A stretch of 64,000 nucleotides of DNA, from the NCBI RefSeq assembly GCF_000524195.1, contig NW_020170382.1, forward strand, positions 3,026,771 to 3,090,770, given 5' to 3'. Origin of the DNA: Echinococcus granulosus (Eukaryota; Platyhelminthes; Cestoda; Cyclophyllidea; Taeniidae). This document shows positions 11,501 to 26,500 of this stretch, in pieces. The notes under the pieces were generated by a model. It worked only from the letters and a program-made list of their open reading frames with translations. It did no database searches and was not told the DNA's origin. The position numbers and the translations under genes were made by a program. Numbering within the stretch: position 1 is the first letter of the stretch; every line of letters starts with the position of its first letter.

Positions 11501-14500
11501 GTCCCAAGTCCCCACTTTGGAATGGTATATTTCCTTATCTTGACATTACTCCGTAAACAACTGTGAACAACCTATGCTAATGCTGTTAGTTTAAACCCAA
11601 CTCTTCCTTCTTGTTACCTTTTCAGAGAGGGCTGGCTGGGCGTCCTGCTGGCTGACTCTGTGGACATTAGAGTCTACAACGCTCTTCTCACTTTCTCACG
11701 TCCCATGGAAGAGTGTGAACAATTTCTCTCTGAACTACGTGCTACCACCTGTAAGTGCTCTGCTTTTCCGTTCAGATCTCATCGCCGATGGTGTTCCATC
11801 AGTCTCAGTATGTTGAAGGCACTGGGAAGCACCAATAGTAATTAATAATTTTGAAAAGGCAGGTCGCTTATATTCACCTTTATTAGATAATGTCACTTCT
11901 TGCCATTCAAGAAGTAACTCATAGGATAGTTGAGATTTCATTACATGTGCCCTCCACGGTGTTCTTGTTAAGGTTCAGTAAAACTTTTTGGAGTCCATGT
12001 ATCGAAACAATGAGCTTAAACGATTAGGAGAATGAAATCCTTTTGGAGTGAATTTCGATGAAACCAACGGGTTCGAATTGAAGTGTGGCTTTCTTTTTTC
12101 GATAGATTACAATATTGAAAGAATATTTCAAAAAGTTGGAGGTTTTCGAGACTTAATTTTGGTGTTATAGGTGGTTCACGGTCTATTTTACTTTAAAGAC
12201 TGGGACTTACCTCTTTTTTTCTAAAAATTTGCCCTTCAGTTTAGACTAGTTTTCACAAATTTGATTTTTAGATCGCGATTATGTCAAAAAGACAGGTATA
12301 TCTTTGTCTAAATTAGTAAAATCACAGTAAAATTATGGTTCGGATCATGTTAGCCGGTTTTAAAATTCAGTAATTTTCTAAAGGTTTGTTAATCATTAAT
12401 CATGATTTGAAATTGCGATTTCTTTACTAAGAGAAGGCTGAAAACCTTTGTATTGATTTCGTAGTAAAAAAGAAGCGTCTGCGGTGTTTTCGGGCTACCT
12501 CTGAATAGAAAAATTGCATATTCCGTTTCAACGTTAGTTATTTTGAACCTTTCTTTTATTCAGAATATTGTGATTCTGCACTTTATAAAAAATGCCATTT
12601 ACACTGTAACAGTACCCCTTTTTGTGCAGCAAGGATAGACGACAACGGAAGTGCCGTGACCGGGACTATTGCCCCCTTTGTCTCTTTCGCGTGGCACGGC
12701 TCCATTGTAAATTGCATTATCACCATCGATCATATGGGTTGTCTTAACGTCGCCAAGGTCAACGAAATGACCGCTCTTGTGAGTTGGCACGTGATCTATC
12801 ATCTCTGAATAAGGACAATGACTAACATAATTGCGTATCTGTGCTTCTAACTCCTCCTCTCTAATGCAGAGCTATGCCCTCATTCCACTCCATGAATGGT
12901 CTGATTCACTCAAATCTAAATTCATTCAGAAAACTATACCTAAAGTTTTCTTATAGCTATGCCCTCACCAATACCAATTGATGTTACTATGGAAGACTTG
13001 CTACCTTTGTCCATAAAGGCAGGTCTTCCCAAAATCTCGTGAATCTACTTAACGATGCTTAGACCACCCTATGGTGTAGCGCAGAACTTGTTTTCCAGAG
13101 CTCTAGAGAAGTCCTCTTTTATTTTGAACTTCTGTTGTATCATTGTAGTAAACAGTTTGGATATGTATTGAATTGTACACTTTGTTCTTCATGTCCGTAT
13201 TCTTAAACACATGGAACTACTTAATTACAGGTTACTTGTTGATCCCTCGCATAGACTCATAAAGTAAAGTAGTGTAAATATGGATTTAAAAACTATAGCT
13301 TGAAGGATTTTTGCGTGTCAGCGTGCACTCCTTGTAAACGTGCTGTTGACCTCAAACCATTACATTACATCCAACCAATTTTTTGGTCTCAATTCCCTTG
13401 CTTCTTGCTGCTTTAAGAATATGGATACGTCTAATGCAACAGGTCTTATAATCCTCGATTCATAGACTTGGTCGCCCAACCACACACTATTGTGGACAGT
13501 CAGTTCCGCTTGGCTGGGACTTGACCGCACAGGTCTCTTTGGCCCTCGTGGCTACACCTTCGAGCATTCCGGCATTTGTGCAGTGGAACAGGAAGGAGCG
13601 GTGGTGCCGCCCTCCTCCCCCTCGGCACCATCTCTTCGTCACCGCCACTTCTACCGCCGTAGTTGTCTATCTGAGCGCTTCGCAAATGGCATCGCGCAGT
13701 TGGCTGCCAAGTTCAATGCCAACCTCGACTCGGCAATGCAGAAACGTGCCGATGCTGGCTATGGTCTTGAGGTCCGTTTCTTCGGCAATGTGGTTTTAGT
13801 CTACTTATTGGATCGCTTCGGTAGTGGTCCATTCTCTTTCGATGTTTTTGGCAGTTCATCCATAACATTCTTTTTTTTCTTATGGGTATCTATGGTTTGT
13901 ATTTATCCTTCACACTACTCTGGGGTTGTTTTAGTTGGCCTGTAAAAATCGTTCTATTTTTGTAATGTAACTTACTTCACAGAAGTAATGCGGTAGTGCA
14001 AACAATTAGAGGTAATAAACAAGCATTTGATTTATGATCGTTCAAAGGTTTCGTTGGAAACTGGTAGGTTCTAATTTGTGCATACTTAACCCACCACTTC
14101 AACAGTATTTGTCCACTTAGAAACGGTGATGACATTATAAATGGGTTCTATGAGAATTAGACAAGCTCAAGTAAGGAAATGCTTCTAAATTTTGGCCTTG
14201 TTGGCAATCCTGGCACAGCCATTTTCATACTGTTCGATTATTTTCATTACCGTGCTATTGTGCCCTTTGTTCACATTGGTAATTTAATCATAGTGGACTT
14301 CTGCTACAAAGTTGGGCACCTAGTTGGCGGGGCCTGTTAGGATTTGCCAACAGACGGACAATTTGGTCTCTTCGGGAGACAATGTCTGATAGTTTGCATT
14401 TCATGCAAGTAGAGTTATTCAAACTACGGGATTCGAGCCTGGAAACTGTCCGTCTTTCGTCGCTATTTTATCGCCTTACATCTACCTAGGACTTTTGCGT

Positions 14501-17500
14501 TATCCATTGCCCAAACGCATCAACTCTGAAATGGTTAGACAGTGTTGGTAGTTAATTGTAAAGGTTTTGCTTTAGAAGCGGACGTGTTTTTTTCTCTATT
14601 TCGATGTAGTGGTCTTTTTAATTGCTAACCAAATTATATCTGGCATACGCGTTCAATTTCACACTTCATTGATACCTATTTAGGTCGTGGAGACACCGTA
14701 TTCGGAGATAGTGGCGGACGATCCCCAACTCAGGAGCCTTTGGATCCTGATTGAGTGTATTCTTTGGGATGGAATATTTTTTTGTGTTAGCTTGTCTTTC
14801 CTCCCACCTTCCGTGTGCGTATTTCTCCTTAAATCCGCGCTCTGACAGATCTTCAGGAATGCGTTGAGGATTGGGCACCCTATGGAAAAAGTGAGCGTTG
14901 CTCTTGGTGCTTCTCCCCCGGAAGAAGTTATTAATCATGTTTTGAACTCAATTCCTATGTCATTTGGGAGTTTACCATGAATAATTCTGCGTAGACCACT
15001 GAGTTACGAAATACCATAGTTGTTTATGAATGGGCGCATATTTTCCATCGATACTGACATTTTGGTTACAGCAATTGCAAGAGATACGCTGCCCATATTT
15101 TTTTTGACAGGAAAATTAAATGATGCTATTTTGTTTCTAAAAGCTGGCATTCCGTTAGTTAAGAGGTTTTCGATTCCGTATTTGGATTTATATTAGGTCT
15201 CAATAAATGAATTTTTCTGTTTTAGCTCATTTCCTATCAAGTATCACGTTTAGGGTCTTTATTCTTGTTTGCTAATTTGATTTAGCTTAGTAGCGGCCGT
15301 TTGTAGTGTTTAAAATGCATAGAAAGCTCATCATTGCTTGCAAATGGATCTACACAAGCTGTTTAAATGTCAGTGGATCAATTTCATTGACTGGATCTAT
15401 GTTAATAAATCTTCACTTATCGTTAATCTGTCTTTAATTTTTTTACATTCGACTGTTGCAATGAAACCTGTACTCTCCAAATGACGCATAGACTGGTTTT
15501 TCCGCCTATCTTCTCTATGCTCTACCTTCATTTTAAAAATTGCTGATGCGTTAATTTGAAAAAAAATTATGGCCTTTGGATATCCTTGCAAATGACGCAG
15601 AGTATTGCTTTGAGTATGCCGTAAGAAACAAGTTATTAAATGCTTGTCCTATACTACGAATCACGGTCCTAAACATTAGGCAAAAATGAGCAACTCGATT
15701 ATTTAGGTTATTTCTCTGCCGTGAGGTTTTATTTGTCATATTTCTTTATTCCATGGAAGTACTTGGTATTTCGAACCCAAATTTAAACCAAACGCAAAAT
15801 GCTGCTCCCTCACATATTTTCGGTCATTTGGTATAAACTAATTAAAAGTGATGGTCGTCAAATCCATACAAGTGAATATTAACATTCATAAAAATAACAC
15901 AATAGTGCCATAGACACGCAACTTTTAATTGATCATTTGTGAAATTTGTTTCCTTCTCTCGTGATAGAAATTATTTATGCCTACATGGCCAGTTTGTTGT
16001 TGGTCTATTGTAATTTCTTGTAAGAACATGCTGTTTATCAGATCACGTGTTTAGAAATTCATGGTGTCTCAGTGGTATTGGTTTCGACAGTGGCGGAACA
16101 TTTTATGAGTTTGTACTCTCCCATTCTTACCATCCTAGTGTGGCGTTTTTTGTTTAATTGAAAGCTTCTTAAGTAAATCAATCGGATATACTTTCCCCAT
16201 GGTCACTACCATTTGAAAGACTCCTTGCTGGAAATTCCTTGAAATGTTGCAAAGCACTTTAAAGATATTCAGGTTTGGGCCATCTAATCCTAGTAGATCC
16301 GCATGGAATTTTGACCTTGGAGTTTTCCTAGCTTTTCCTAAATGTTTTTTCCTCACCTTGGAATAAAAGTTATAACTTGTTAGTGGATCGTAGTGTTTAT
16401 TTTTTCTGGCCAAAAAATCAGGTGATCCTTCCTTAACATTGAGCTGGCCGTATTGCTAGTTTCTATTCCTGATGCTTATTCGGTTGCGAGACCTTGGCTC
16501 TGAACGTTGTCAAATTACATGGTCATTTTTACTTATTTTCATCATTTGTTAATTTGTCACTCGAGTGACTGAACGGTGTAATGGTAGTCGATGACTTAGG
16601 AATTCCGAATTGCCCCCTACTTCCTTCTGCTATCCCTTAAAGGCCAGGATCCTACCTGGGGTGGGGTACGTGGTCGTACTGGCATCACCACGGGTTTGCG
16701 CTGTCAGGGCGCCTTGGCGATCCTCTGTGGCGACGAGCCGACGGCCTCCAAAGCCATTGACGGGGCTGACTGGCAAGGAATTGACGCGCATTTACCTTTC
16801 CCGCGATACAGCAGTTCCAAGCGGTAATCGCATATCCTCACTTCCCCTGACTTTGAAGAATCTCTCAGCCTCTTTTTCAATTATTTTTTTTTTTGAATTC
16901 CACTTAGTCTGGTATCAACCAAGTCTTGGTACGTGTATCTTCAACTCCTTAATGCAGGAGATTGGTCTTGATAATTTCACTTTTTCTACTGACCGGATTT
17001 TCATTTTGCCATATAAAAAATACTTTTTTCGTCAAAAGTTATTGCTGCAACTGTGTTAAATGTAATTTCTGCATTTATTATTTGGACATACATAAATACT
17101 TGATATGAAGGCAGAGATTTCGAAATGCGATTTCTTTGTTTTTTCCTTTCTACGTGTTTATGTTGGATTACGATTTTCCTAATCTACAACTCGTATGCCT
17201 TTTTCCGGTTTTTTTCCCCGAAATTATACTTGAGGACATATTCTTATTCAAAAATATTGCTTGAGACTTACCGATAATCAGATATACACGTATTGCTCTA
17301 TGAACTCCCGGAATTTTTGAAACGTACGGGAGATGATTTGTGTTAAAAATTGAATCACACAAAAGGACAGAGTAGTGTCATAGGCTAAATAGCTACGAGG
17401 ACTACATTTTCATTCTTTGAGCGTCATTATAATATTTATTTAAAACACTTTTGTTGCTGGTAAGACCGAAATTAACACCTGTTACAAGGGTTTTAAGTTT

Positions 17501-20500
17501 TATGCAATAGCAATGATTCCTGTTCCAAAATTATTTTCAAGATAGTTGGGTTCTCTTCTTGTCTTTTCACTTTCAACATGTCTTCTTTTGAAACTGGGTG
17601 CTTCAATGATTCTCATCATTTCAAATTTCCTTATAACTTTGAAGAAGCTGGAGACAACTTTGTATCCCTCTAGATCGCGAGTTCTGCGAATGTGCATGTG
17701 GCCACTGGACGCCCCGGCAGATGTACAGCGTCGGGTCTTCGAAAGGTTTATTTTTTTTCTGCACTTTTCCCTACTCACGAATATTACTTTATCCACCTGA
17801 CCGTCGGCCTGCTTCCTTTCCCCGATTTCAGCGTTTGCTCTAATCTGGAGTTCGAGCGGGCCGCCGCAATGGCTCTTATCAACCTCCAATTCGATTGGGC
17901 TCTCAGTTTTCTTTCACGTGCTTCGGAGTGTAAGTGATTTGTCTTACCTGAGGTAATCGAAGGAGTTTTTTCCTTTATGCCTCCGTCGTCGGTTACCTTT
18001 GGCGGAAAGATAGGCTGTCATTTTCAATTTCGTTTAGTTTGTCAAATTTTCTTTGGTGTAACAAACTGAAAATAAGGTTTGAGAAAAAGATTTGCCATTA
18101 AATTTCGCTTTATTATAATTATTTTTCCGTCATAAGAGTAGATAATTCCCCTCGCGTATCCAGCATCACCTTTATGATTATTGTGAAAGCTTTCAAGAAA
18201 GTGGTTCTACAAAATGTCTCCTATCATTGCGACACTTCCTACTGATTTCCTTTAGTCTAAATTTGTTGCGTTTTTTAGATCCGAGGGCTAATATATTACA
18301 TTTAAAAGTTTTCACACAAATAGATTGAAGTTGTTTTATGGCATACTTTATGATTATGTATCCCAGACCTTAAAAACTGATTATTTTAATTCAACCTAGT
18401 GCGACTTCTTGTCAGCGATAATTTTCCAGGTTTTCTAGGTTAAATCACAGACCACTTTTGATTAATTTAATTCCACTTCACAAATAACTCTGGTCCCCTT
18501 CATGAAGATGGTTATCTGTCAAATCTGCAATTAATTTGAAATGTATTTCTATGTTGTTGGTATTTCTCTTCCATTCATGTTACTTTTTGTGTGCAAAAAC
18601 AAAGATCCTACATACTTGGAAAAATCGGGTGAATTAATCGGGTGTAATCCTAAACTTCCAGATATTTTTTTAAAACGCTTTTTCGCAATGTTATATTTAA
18701 AAATATCCCGCAAATTATTGATTAACCCTTTTCAAAAAAAAAATGTCAGTCATTTTTGCAACTCATTTTTTTCATTTGGATACTTGGAGTTTTCATTCCA
18801 TTCAAATGGTAATAAATGGAAATAACTTTATTATTTGGGAAAAGCTTTTTTACAGATCGTCGTACGAAAGAGATTGAGACTGAGTTGGACCAGGTGGTTG
18901 GCGCCTCGGCTGTCTCCACGAGCGCCACCGCGCTCACTGCCTCAGAAACCGACTTGATCGGGCTGGCGCTATCAGGTTTCTCCGACTCTCGCAATCACCT
19001 CTGGCGCAACGCCTGCGCTGACGTACTGGGCCGGCTGCACAACCCCTACCTTCGCCTTATGTTTAAATTCCTCACCGTCGCTCGTGGCGACTTTTCCAGC
19101 GATGTCGACTTCATGGAAATACTTGTGAGAAGCCATCCCTATCTTTTGTTTGTGAATTGGTTGCTATCCTTCATATTGGCACTTGTTCGATTAATGGAAC
19201 TGGTTTCAGAGAATTGATGGATATTAGTAGCTTAACATTTTAAGAAATTGTACCAATAAGTGTATCCACTTTATTTGCACTTTAGCCAGTTTGTTGCCAA
19301 TTTACTTCACACGCCTCTTATCTTTACTAACCTCAGCTGTTCCGAGATTGGTTTTGCTGCTACACCGTTTGTCTATAACCAACTTTTTTTCAGTAACTTT
19401 CCGCCCTTTTGGTAATGGCATGACTTTTTTAAATCGTTTCCGGCTTTATTACTATTCCACGTACTTTCTTTAATCTATAATGTGATATGGAAGACGGTGT
19501 TTTATTCTGACCTACTTGAGTCGGTTGTACTTTTGGTATTTAAGTATCTTTTGCGAATTTCACAGTTGACTTAGAAAATGAGGCCATCATAATTGAGATG
19601 TTATTTTGACCCAGTAGTAATAGCGATATTTAAGAAATACATAATGATGTTTATCCTTTTTACGTATTCCCTTTGACCTTTTGCACCATCCCGAATCCGT
19701 TCTTTTTTTCTCAAATATCCCCCAATGCACGATTTTGAAGAATTACTTCGATGTACATGTTCTTCCGGTTAGCTAAAACTGCCAACCATTATGCTTTAAA
19801 CATATGCTCCGATGAGATTGGTTCCCATATTGTATTATTTCAAGCAGATTCTTTTCCAATGAATTTTTACCCATTCATATAGCGTTCGCTTGTCAACTAA
19901 ATTTGTAAATATGCGTGTTAAGTTAAAAAATATGTGGCGTTTCTGAAAACCACAGGTGGGTATCATGTCGAACGTAAATCACGAATCCCAAAATAGTTGC
20001 AGCTTCATTAATATGTTCTTTGGTGAAGTCTTTTCTCAAAGGAGTCTTACATTATTTTTGATGGAATTTCATATCTTTTTCTACTGGCAAGAGAGCTTCA
20101 TAACTTGCATTTTGATCTTTGTTAGCTCTTGTCACTTAGATTTTTTTGAAAGGAAGTCCTCTTATTCCTGTTTCTTGAAGCATTTTTAATTGCAAATTCG
20201 CCCAGTGGTTCCCCGATCCCGTTGTTTATCCCATAATCGTTCGTATTTTCAGTAGCTTGGGCTTCATAAATTTCTAAGTTCTCTGGGCTAGAATTGTACA
20301 TTTGTGTTTAAAATCTTCCACTCTTCTTTGAATGGCGCGCTTTCATCATTTTCTTCAATGATTTCATCTTCGTTCACGAATCCTCCAAACCCATTTCTTT
20401 TCAATGCTCTTTAAGGGAAGAGTTGTTTATGCATCTCCTGATGGGTTTGGCCAGCCTCAACTAATCGGGTTGGATCTGAAGATTACCTCATGCTAGGTGC

Positions 20501-23500
20501 CTTATAGACTTGTGCAATTGCTATACTTTGTCAACATTCTTACCTGTTTGCTTCATCTCTAATTTGAAGCTTGACTATGATTAACCAGAGACTCCAGTAG
20601 ACACTTTACTGATTTGAGAAATCGTCCAACTCTGAGTATTTTTATAACAACCGGAAAAAATCAAATCTGGGCCATTTTTCTACAAATGAGATGCATTCTT
20701 TTTGTATCATCCGGAATCAATTCTATCTTTGTAAATTGTCTTGGTTTCGGACGGATTTTTCCTTTTTTTTCAGCCAAGTTTAAAGACTATACTCTGCCTG
20801 GTATTTTTAGATTTTCAGTCAGAATCGGCTGAATAGCTTCAATTCTGAATTACCTTAATCTTCAACGTTTAATTCTTAACAGATTTTTAACTCAATCCTA
20901 CTGTGCTTTCAGGAAAACGAAAGTCTCTCTCTCATCGACCGTCTGGCCTTTGCGTGCCTCTACCTCAACGATGATAAGGTAAGTTTCTCATAATTGTTCC
21001 ATTTCTCACTTATTTGCCGCATTTCCATGCCTTTTTTCTTTTGTACGTTACACATTGAACCCAAGTAACCGCTACTGTCTTTGGTAAGCGCATAAATTCG
21101 AAACTTGGAGGGATGGTTGCTGAATTATTATTGTCGCATGAAGCTGTTTGGTCAACATTTAATGTGTCTATATTGGAAATTGTTGGGGTCAGAAATTATT
21201 AACGTTGCATGTCAAGAGCGTCTGCCCTTTTCTCATATCACATCATTCGATTTTATTGGATACAGGCATCCGCTTTACCCTTATTTTAAAACAGAAAAAG
21301 GTAATCACAAATAGCTGCTAATTTTATCCACGAATTACTCCAAAGTTTGTATTAGCAGCATCGTCAAGAAATGCAAGAATAGACACAGTGGAGTTATTGC
21401 TTCTGAAATTTGGACATCTCATAGTAAGTAATTCCATCCACTTTCCACATAATAGAACTCCATTTTGCCGCTATGCCTATGATATTTTCTGTCTCCTCCT
21501 TCCCACACTACAGTTGAGTGAGTATGTGCTCTCAACCTTCCACCGGATGCTTGGTGACGGTCGTCTGGAGGCAGTACTGCTGACAGGCCTCTCCTCGGGC
21601 CATTTCTTCGACCTACTGCAGCACTACGTGGACCTCACATTCGACGTGCAGACTGCGGCCATCCTTGGACTCCACGCCTGCTACCTCTGTCGTCGCGCCG
21701 CTCCTCCCACTTCCACCGCTGCCACTGCCGCCACCACCACTACCCTTACCACCTCTACGCCCGCAGCAGCTCGCGTCGTTGGCACTGGCCAAAGCCGAAT
21801 GCGTTTGCGAGGTTACAGAAATGGGGCCGACAGGTCGTCTCTTCTGTCTGCTACAGGGCTGGCCAATGCGGCATCACCGTCGGCTGATAAAATGGTTGCC
21901 AAACTGGGTGGTAGGCAACTGGCTAACTGGGTAGAAACGTAAGTGTTTCATTTTGTTATCTAACGGGCGTTTGACTTTTTTATTTGTTAAAATCGGATGG
22001 CATGCCATTAGAGAGTAAGCAGCTCTCTTAGAGATGTAGAAGACCACTGCACCAAAAGGCGAACCCCATCGTCTGCTGAGCGCTGAAGTTTTCTTTTTTT
22101 TCAAAGTAATGCTGTGGTATCCAAGATGTCATCGCTGTCAAGAGTCTTAATAACTGCCCAAAATTTGCAGAAGTAATCAACAATAACGGTATCGATGGCA
22201 CTTTCGGAATCATTCATAATTTACTGTGACTATGATGCGATGGACAGGGAATCCCTGCTGCAATCTTTCATAGTTTGAGAAGATAATGCCGTGAATGAAT
22301 GAAATTCACAGAAACAGTCGCACTTATTCCTTCTGAATCGACTATTATCACTTCATGAAAAATCACTGAGTAACTGATTGCAATCGTGAATGTACTGAGA
22401 AGTAGCCACCTCATTCCATCCCCCAATTGATGTTGAGTTTGGCACGTTTTTAGCCAAGGGTGGCGTTAGACGTTACATTTCCTGGTGCTGTGTAAAATTA
22501 TTGGGTAAGTCTAAGAATTGTCTAGGGACCGAATTCTAGATGACGTTTAAAGAGCTGCACATAGCTAATACAGAGATCATGATGGAAACCATTCTATGCG
22601 ACTTATATAAGTGATACGATTATTAAAAGGAATCTACTGGCGAAATTTGGCCGACTCCACATTTCGAACTTAAATACTTTGAAAAACTATAGTTTTCATT
22701 CTAACCAATTGCGCCGTAATTTAGCGGCTTCTAACTTTTTAGTTCTATATACTGTATGTATATTTCTACGAGTCCTCCATCAAGTTGGCGGATCGGGTAG
22801 TTTCACCGTCATAGTATGTGATCCTGATTTCTTAGACTAAACTTCTAGCCGTAAACAACGGGGTTTTTAGTGAAACACAGATCTGCACAGGACCGAATCT
22901 TTGAGGCGGCGAGAATATCAGGGCGAACGGATAGGTGTCTATTAGCCATTGGCCAAGGTGGGGGCCTGTACGACTGATGGTTAATTGAGCCGATCAATCG
23001 TTCGTGCAAACATTCTAAATCGACTGGATAGTGAAACTGAAGTGCGACTGAGACGTCGGTCACTGATCCATCGCTGTTGATGCATCTTTGTTTGTGAGGT
23101 CGTGGCGATGACGCCATGGGTTGAAGATTTGTGTAGTTGGGCCGGTCAAAGTAATTTATGAAGCTCGTGAGCTCTGCTAATTTCTCGTTCATACCCTCGC
23201 TGATTTTGAGCTTTCTTGAACTGTGGGAGGACAGAAGAGCAAATAGTTTTTTCAAGGAAAGTGATACCGCTTAAATGTGTCCAAGTCAAGTCCACAAAAT
23301 AATTTTCTAACACTGCAATGTTGATAGGCATTTTCCGTCTTTGACTGGCACGCAAAGCTCTAACGATTCAAGACATGAAACTCACTAAAGTAACTTGCAT
23401 TTTTCTAAAGATCTCTGTTATTCTGTTCTATTCATCAGTTTATACTATCAAAAACTAGATTTTTGTTAATTGCCATAGTGTGGAAACGCTTTCATTCAAC

Positions 23501-26500
23501 ACGACGTCTTTTATCCCCTAAGATACAAGTTTTCTTGGTTATTATCCTATTCATTTTGCACACTTGCTCAAATAGTTGAAGCAAACACTATCTAAATTCA
23601 CCACTGTTTGCTTACGACCCCAAACCCTGAGCCATCCAACGAAGCAAATTGCCCAAAAGTTGGGTTTTGTGGCCTTCTTACTCGTTTGTGTTCCCCATCG
23701 TCCGCATGTTAATCACATCAAGCTAAACCTAAAACAAGGTGAAAAGCAGTTTACCTCTCGCCGTTATTAACATTTTGAATTAAAGGCAGTTGCGGAAAAA
23801 TAGAAGTGCAAAGTTGAAATAATTCACCTCTGTTATATTCACTGCTTACCTAAGTATGCGTCTGGACGCCTCGTCTACCCATGTGCTAGACACAAATTCT
23901 GTAAATTTTCCGAAGATCCGAAGTTGACATCAGTTTTTTTAGTGTACTGCTCTTAGCACCTTTCCTTTTTGGCGAGGAGTCAAATTTGTCATTGCTTTCA
24001 TCCTTCCAGCTACCGTGACATGCTGGACCGATGGAGAATGTGGTTCTATCGGGTAGACTTTGATAACTACTACGCCACCCGTCTCGTCACTCCCTTCTTC
24101 TACGCTAGCGTTCAATCCAGAGCCAGTAGTGGTGCTGTTAGTAGCAGCCTCAGCGGCAACTCGTCAAGGGAGACCTCCCTCCAAAGCGCTGCCAAACCCC
24201 TACCACCGATCACGCCTGTTCGCGGGATTGGTCTGCCTGCTGCTGCTAGTCAGGTAAAGTAAAGTTATTCCCTTTTTTTAATGTAAACTTTATTTTTGTC
24301 TGTCTGTTAGCCTTGATCGAATCTAATATCTTTCTTTAGGCGACTAGCTAAGCAGTATATTTGATCATATCTCACTTCTATACTGAATTACTTTCTTTCT
24401 TCTCAGAACGCCCTAGATGCTGCAGCTAACCTTGTTTTTTCACCAAAGCATCAAATAATTTCTTATTGAATTTAGCGAGATGGCCTCTTGGTCCACAAAA
24501 TCTTTAATTCTCGTCTTTAAGGGGAGCCATGCTTTCGAAACCACGCTAATGGTTGAAAAATTGGAGCAATCGCTTCCCAAAGCCAAATTTGTATTTAGAG
24601 AATATCAAGGCGATTTAGACCCCTTTTTCCATGACCACATGATTAAATATAGCTCTCCCCAAAAACTTGCACATATTGCCAGGACTCATCTTTGAATTAA
24701 TTTTTAAAGTGAGAGTTCTTTTCTTTCTGCCGCTTGAACGATATGATTGTATTTAGCGAATGAAACCCAATTTCATGGAAGTACAAAGTTTTGAGTCACT
24801 TGATGTCTTTGGCGATCACAAAAAACGTGTCCGATATCCTTACACGTGTTCGCAAATTAGTGAGATTTCAAGTTAATTTCTTTCATCTTAGAGCCACACA
24901 TCTCCAATGGTATGGATTCCAAATCTTTTTAGCATTTATGCGTTCAACTGGTCCAATCTGTGTCGGGTCATGCCTTTGACTTCTGGTGAATGTTAACAAC
25001 GTTGAGGCTGTGCTGGAAGCAACCGTATCTTTTACTCACCTGACCCAGATATTGAGTTTTTAATTCCAGTTTTATTTTTATCTTTTTAAATAAAAAAAGC
25101 TCCTGCACGATGGGTTTTAAAATCCCCTTGACTTGATAATAAAGCCGACGCAATCTTCCTTCTCTCCATATTTCAAGATAATTATTTTTTTTAAAGGGAT
25201 TTTAACGAGGTTAGTATGCTCTACTTCTTGCCAGTGGGTCGATAAAATCGTATTATATTCTCTTATTTTTTACATCCACTTTATCTTCCTTAACTATCCT
25301 TATTTTTGAGCTGTTACATTCAAGTCTGTTAAACGCCGTCAGATATTCGCCTCGTGCATCTACTGTGGTTGGCGCCTGGGCGGTGTGGTGCGAGGGACTG
25401 TGGAGGAACCTACATCTACGCCCGTTCCCTCCCCCGCTGCCACTCCCACTGCCGCCCCTGCAGTAGCCGTAGCTGCCGTTGCGTCAGGAGCGGGCGCTGG
25501 TTGCCGTACTTCGATGCACGCAGGTGGTGGTAAGCAGACAATCTGTTGGCACTGCCTCAAGCCCCTTCCGCGTTGCTCCATCTGCCTCATGCACATGGGC
25601 TCCGAGGTGAGTGATCTGACCGAGGCAAAGATGAAGACTAGCCGCAAAAAGACCGCAGCTCCCGCTGCTGGTAAAACCGCCACTTCGTCCATCAAGGGCA
25701 GTGTGTCAGACGCCACCGGAGTGACTCAATTAGAGGCGCCTGCTGGTGCTGCATCGTTAAAAATCGCCATTAGTTCGAAAACAGCTGAGGAGAAAAAATC
25801 GGCGAAGATAAACATCCCGTTGTGAGCTTTTCTTATGATACACGGATGTATGCTTCCTATGTTTGAGCTTTGAACCGGTCAATGTCGATTTTTCTTCAAT
25901 CGATGGGTCACTCAGCATTAAATTCTTTTAATTTTACATATAAAGTTTCCGTATTTTGAAATAAAAAACCGACACCTATTGACTTAATGAACACGATGAG
26001 TTCATCTAAGTTGAAAATTTCAAGTCGAAAATGATTAATGTTTCCAAATACACAATTTTGATTTGCATAAATAGGGTTTTCAATGGCACCTCCTGCGTTA
26101 TTTTCCTTTAACACCCAAGCTGTATTTTAGGCGACTTATTTTTTGGCGTGAGGTGTCATTTGTGAATGTCCCACGGTCTCTGCTTTCCGTATTGGTTTTC
26201 TTCAATTTAAATGTGGATTGGGTGAGAATCGGCGGATAGTTCTCCAGACTGCGCAGATCATTCCTCCGACTCATTTTAGTCTGTGGTAATCCATACCAGA
26301 CAACTAAGTGGAATTTGTCGATATTTGAAAGGGCGATTTCCACCTTTAGCGATGTCAACATTCGATTCTATTCTAAATTTGGTTTAGTTACTTGTTCTTC
26401 ATTATGAAGATGTTTAATCATGGGGCTGCATAATGGTGATTCAACAAAACTGAAGAACTAAACAGCATAAAGATATGATTGTAGCGTCGGTGACTTAACT

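Noticed and set aside
21665..21934. Pro/Leu-rich frame overlapping MIOS exon 21514-21938
   Set aside because: A frame-shifted shadow of the Thr/Ala/Pro-rich MIOS segment; the other frame matches the MIOS solenoid (FDVQTAAILGL).
22845..23255. 136-codon minus-strand frame in a MIOS intron as a gene
   Set aside because: No recognised domain, intron-like composition and no splice context; treated as chance.
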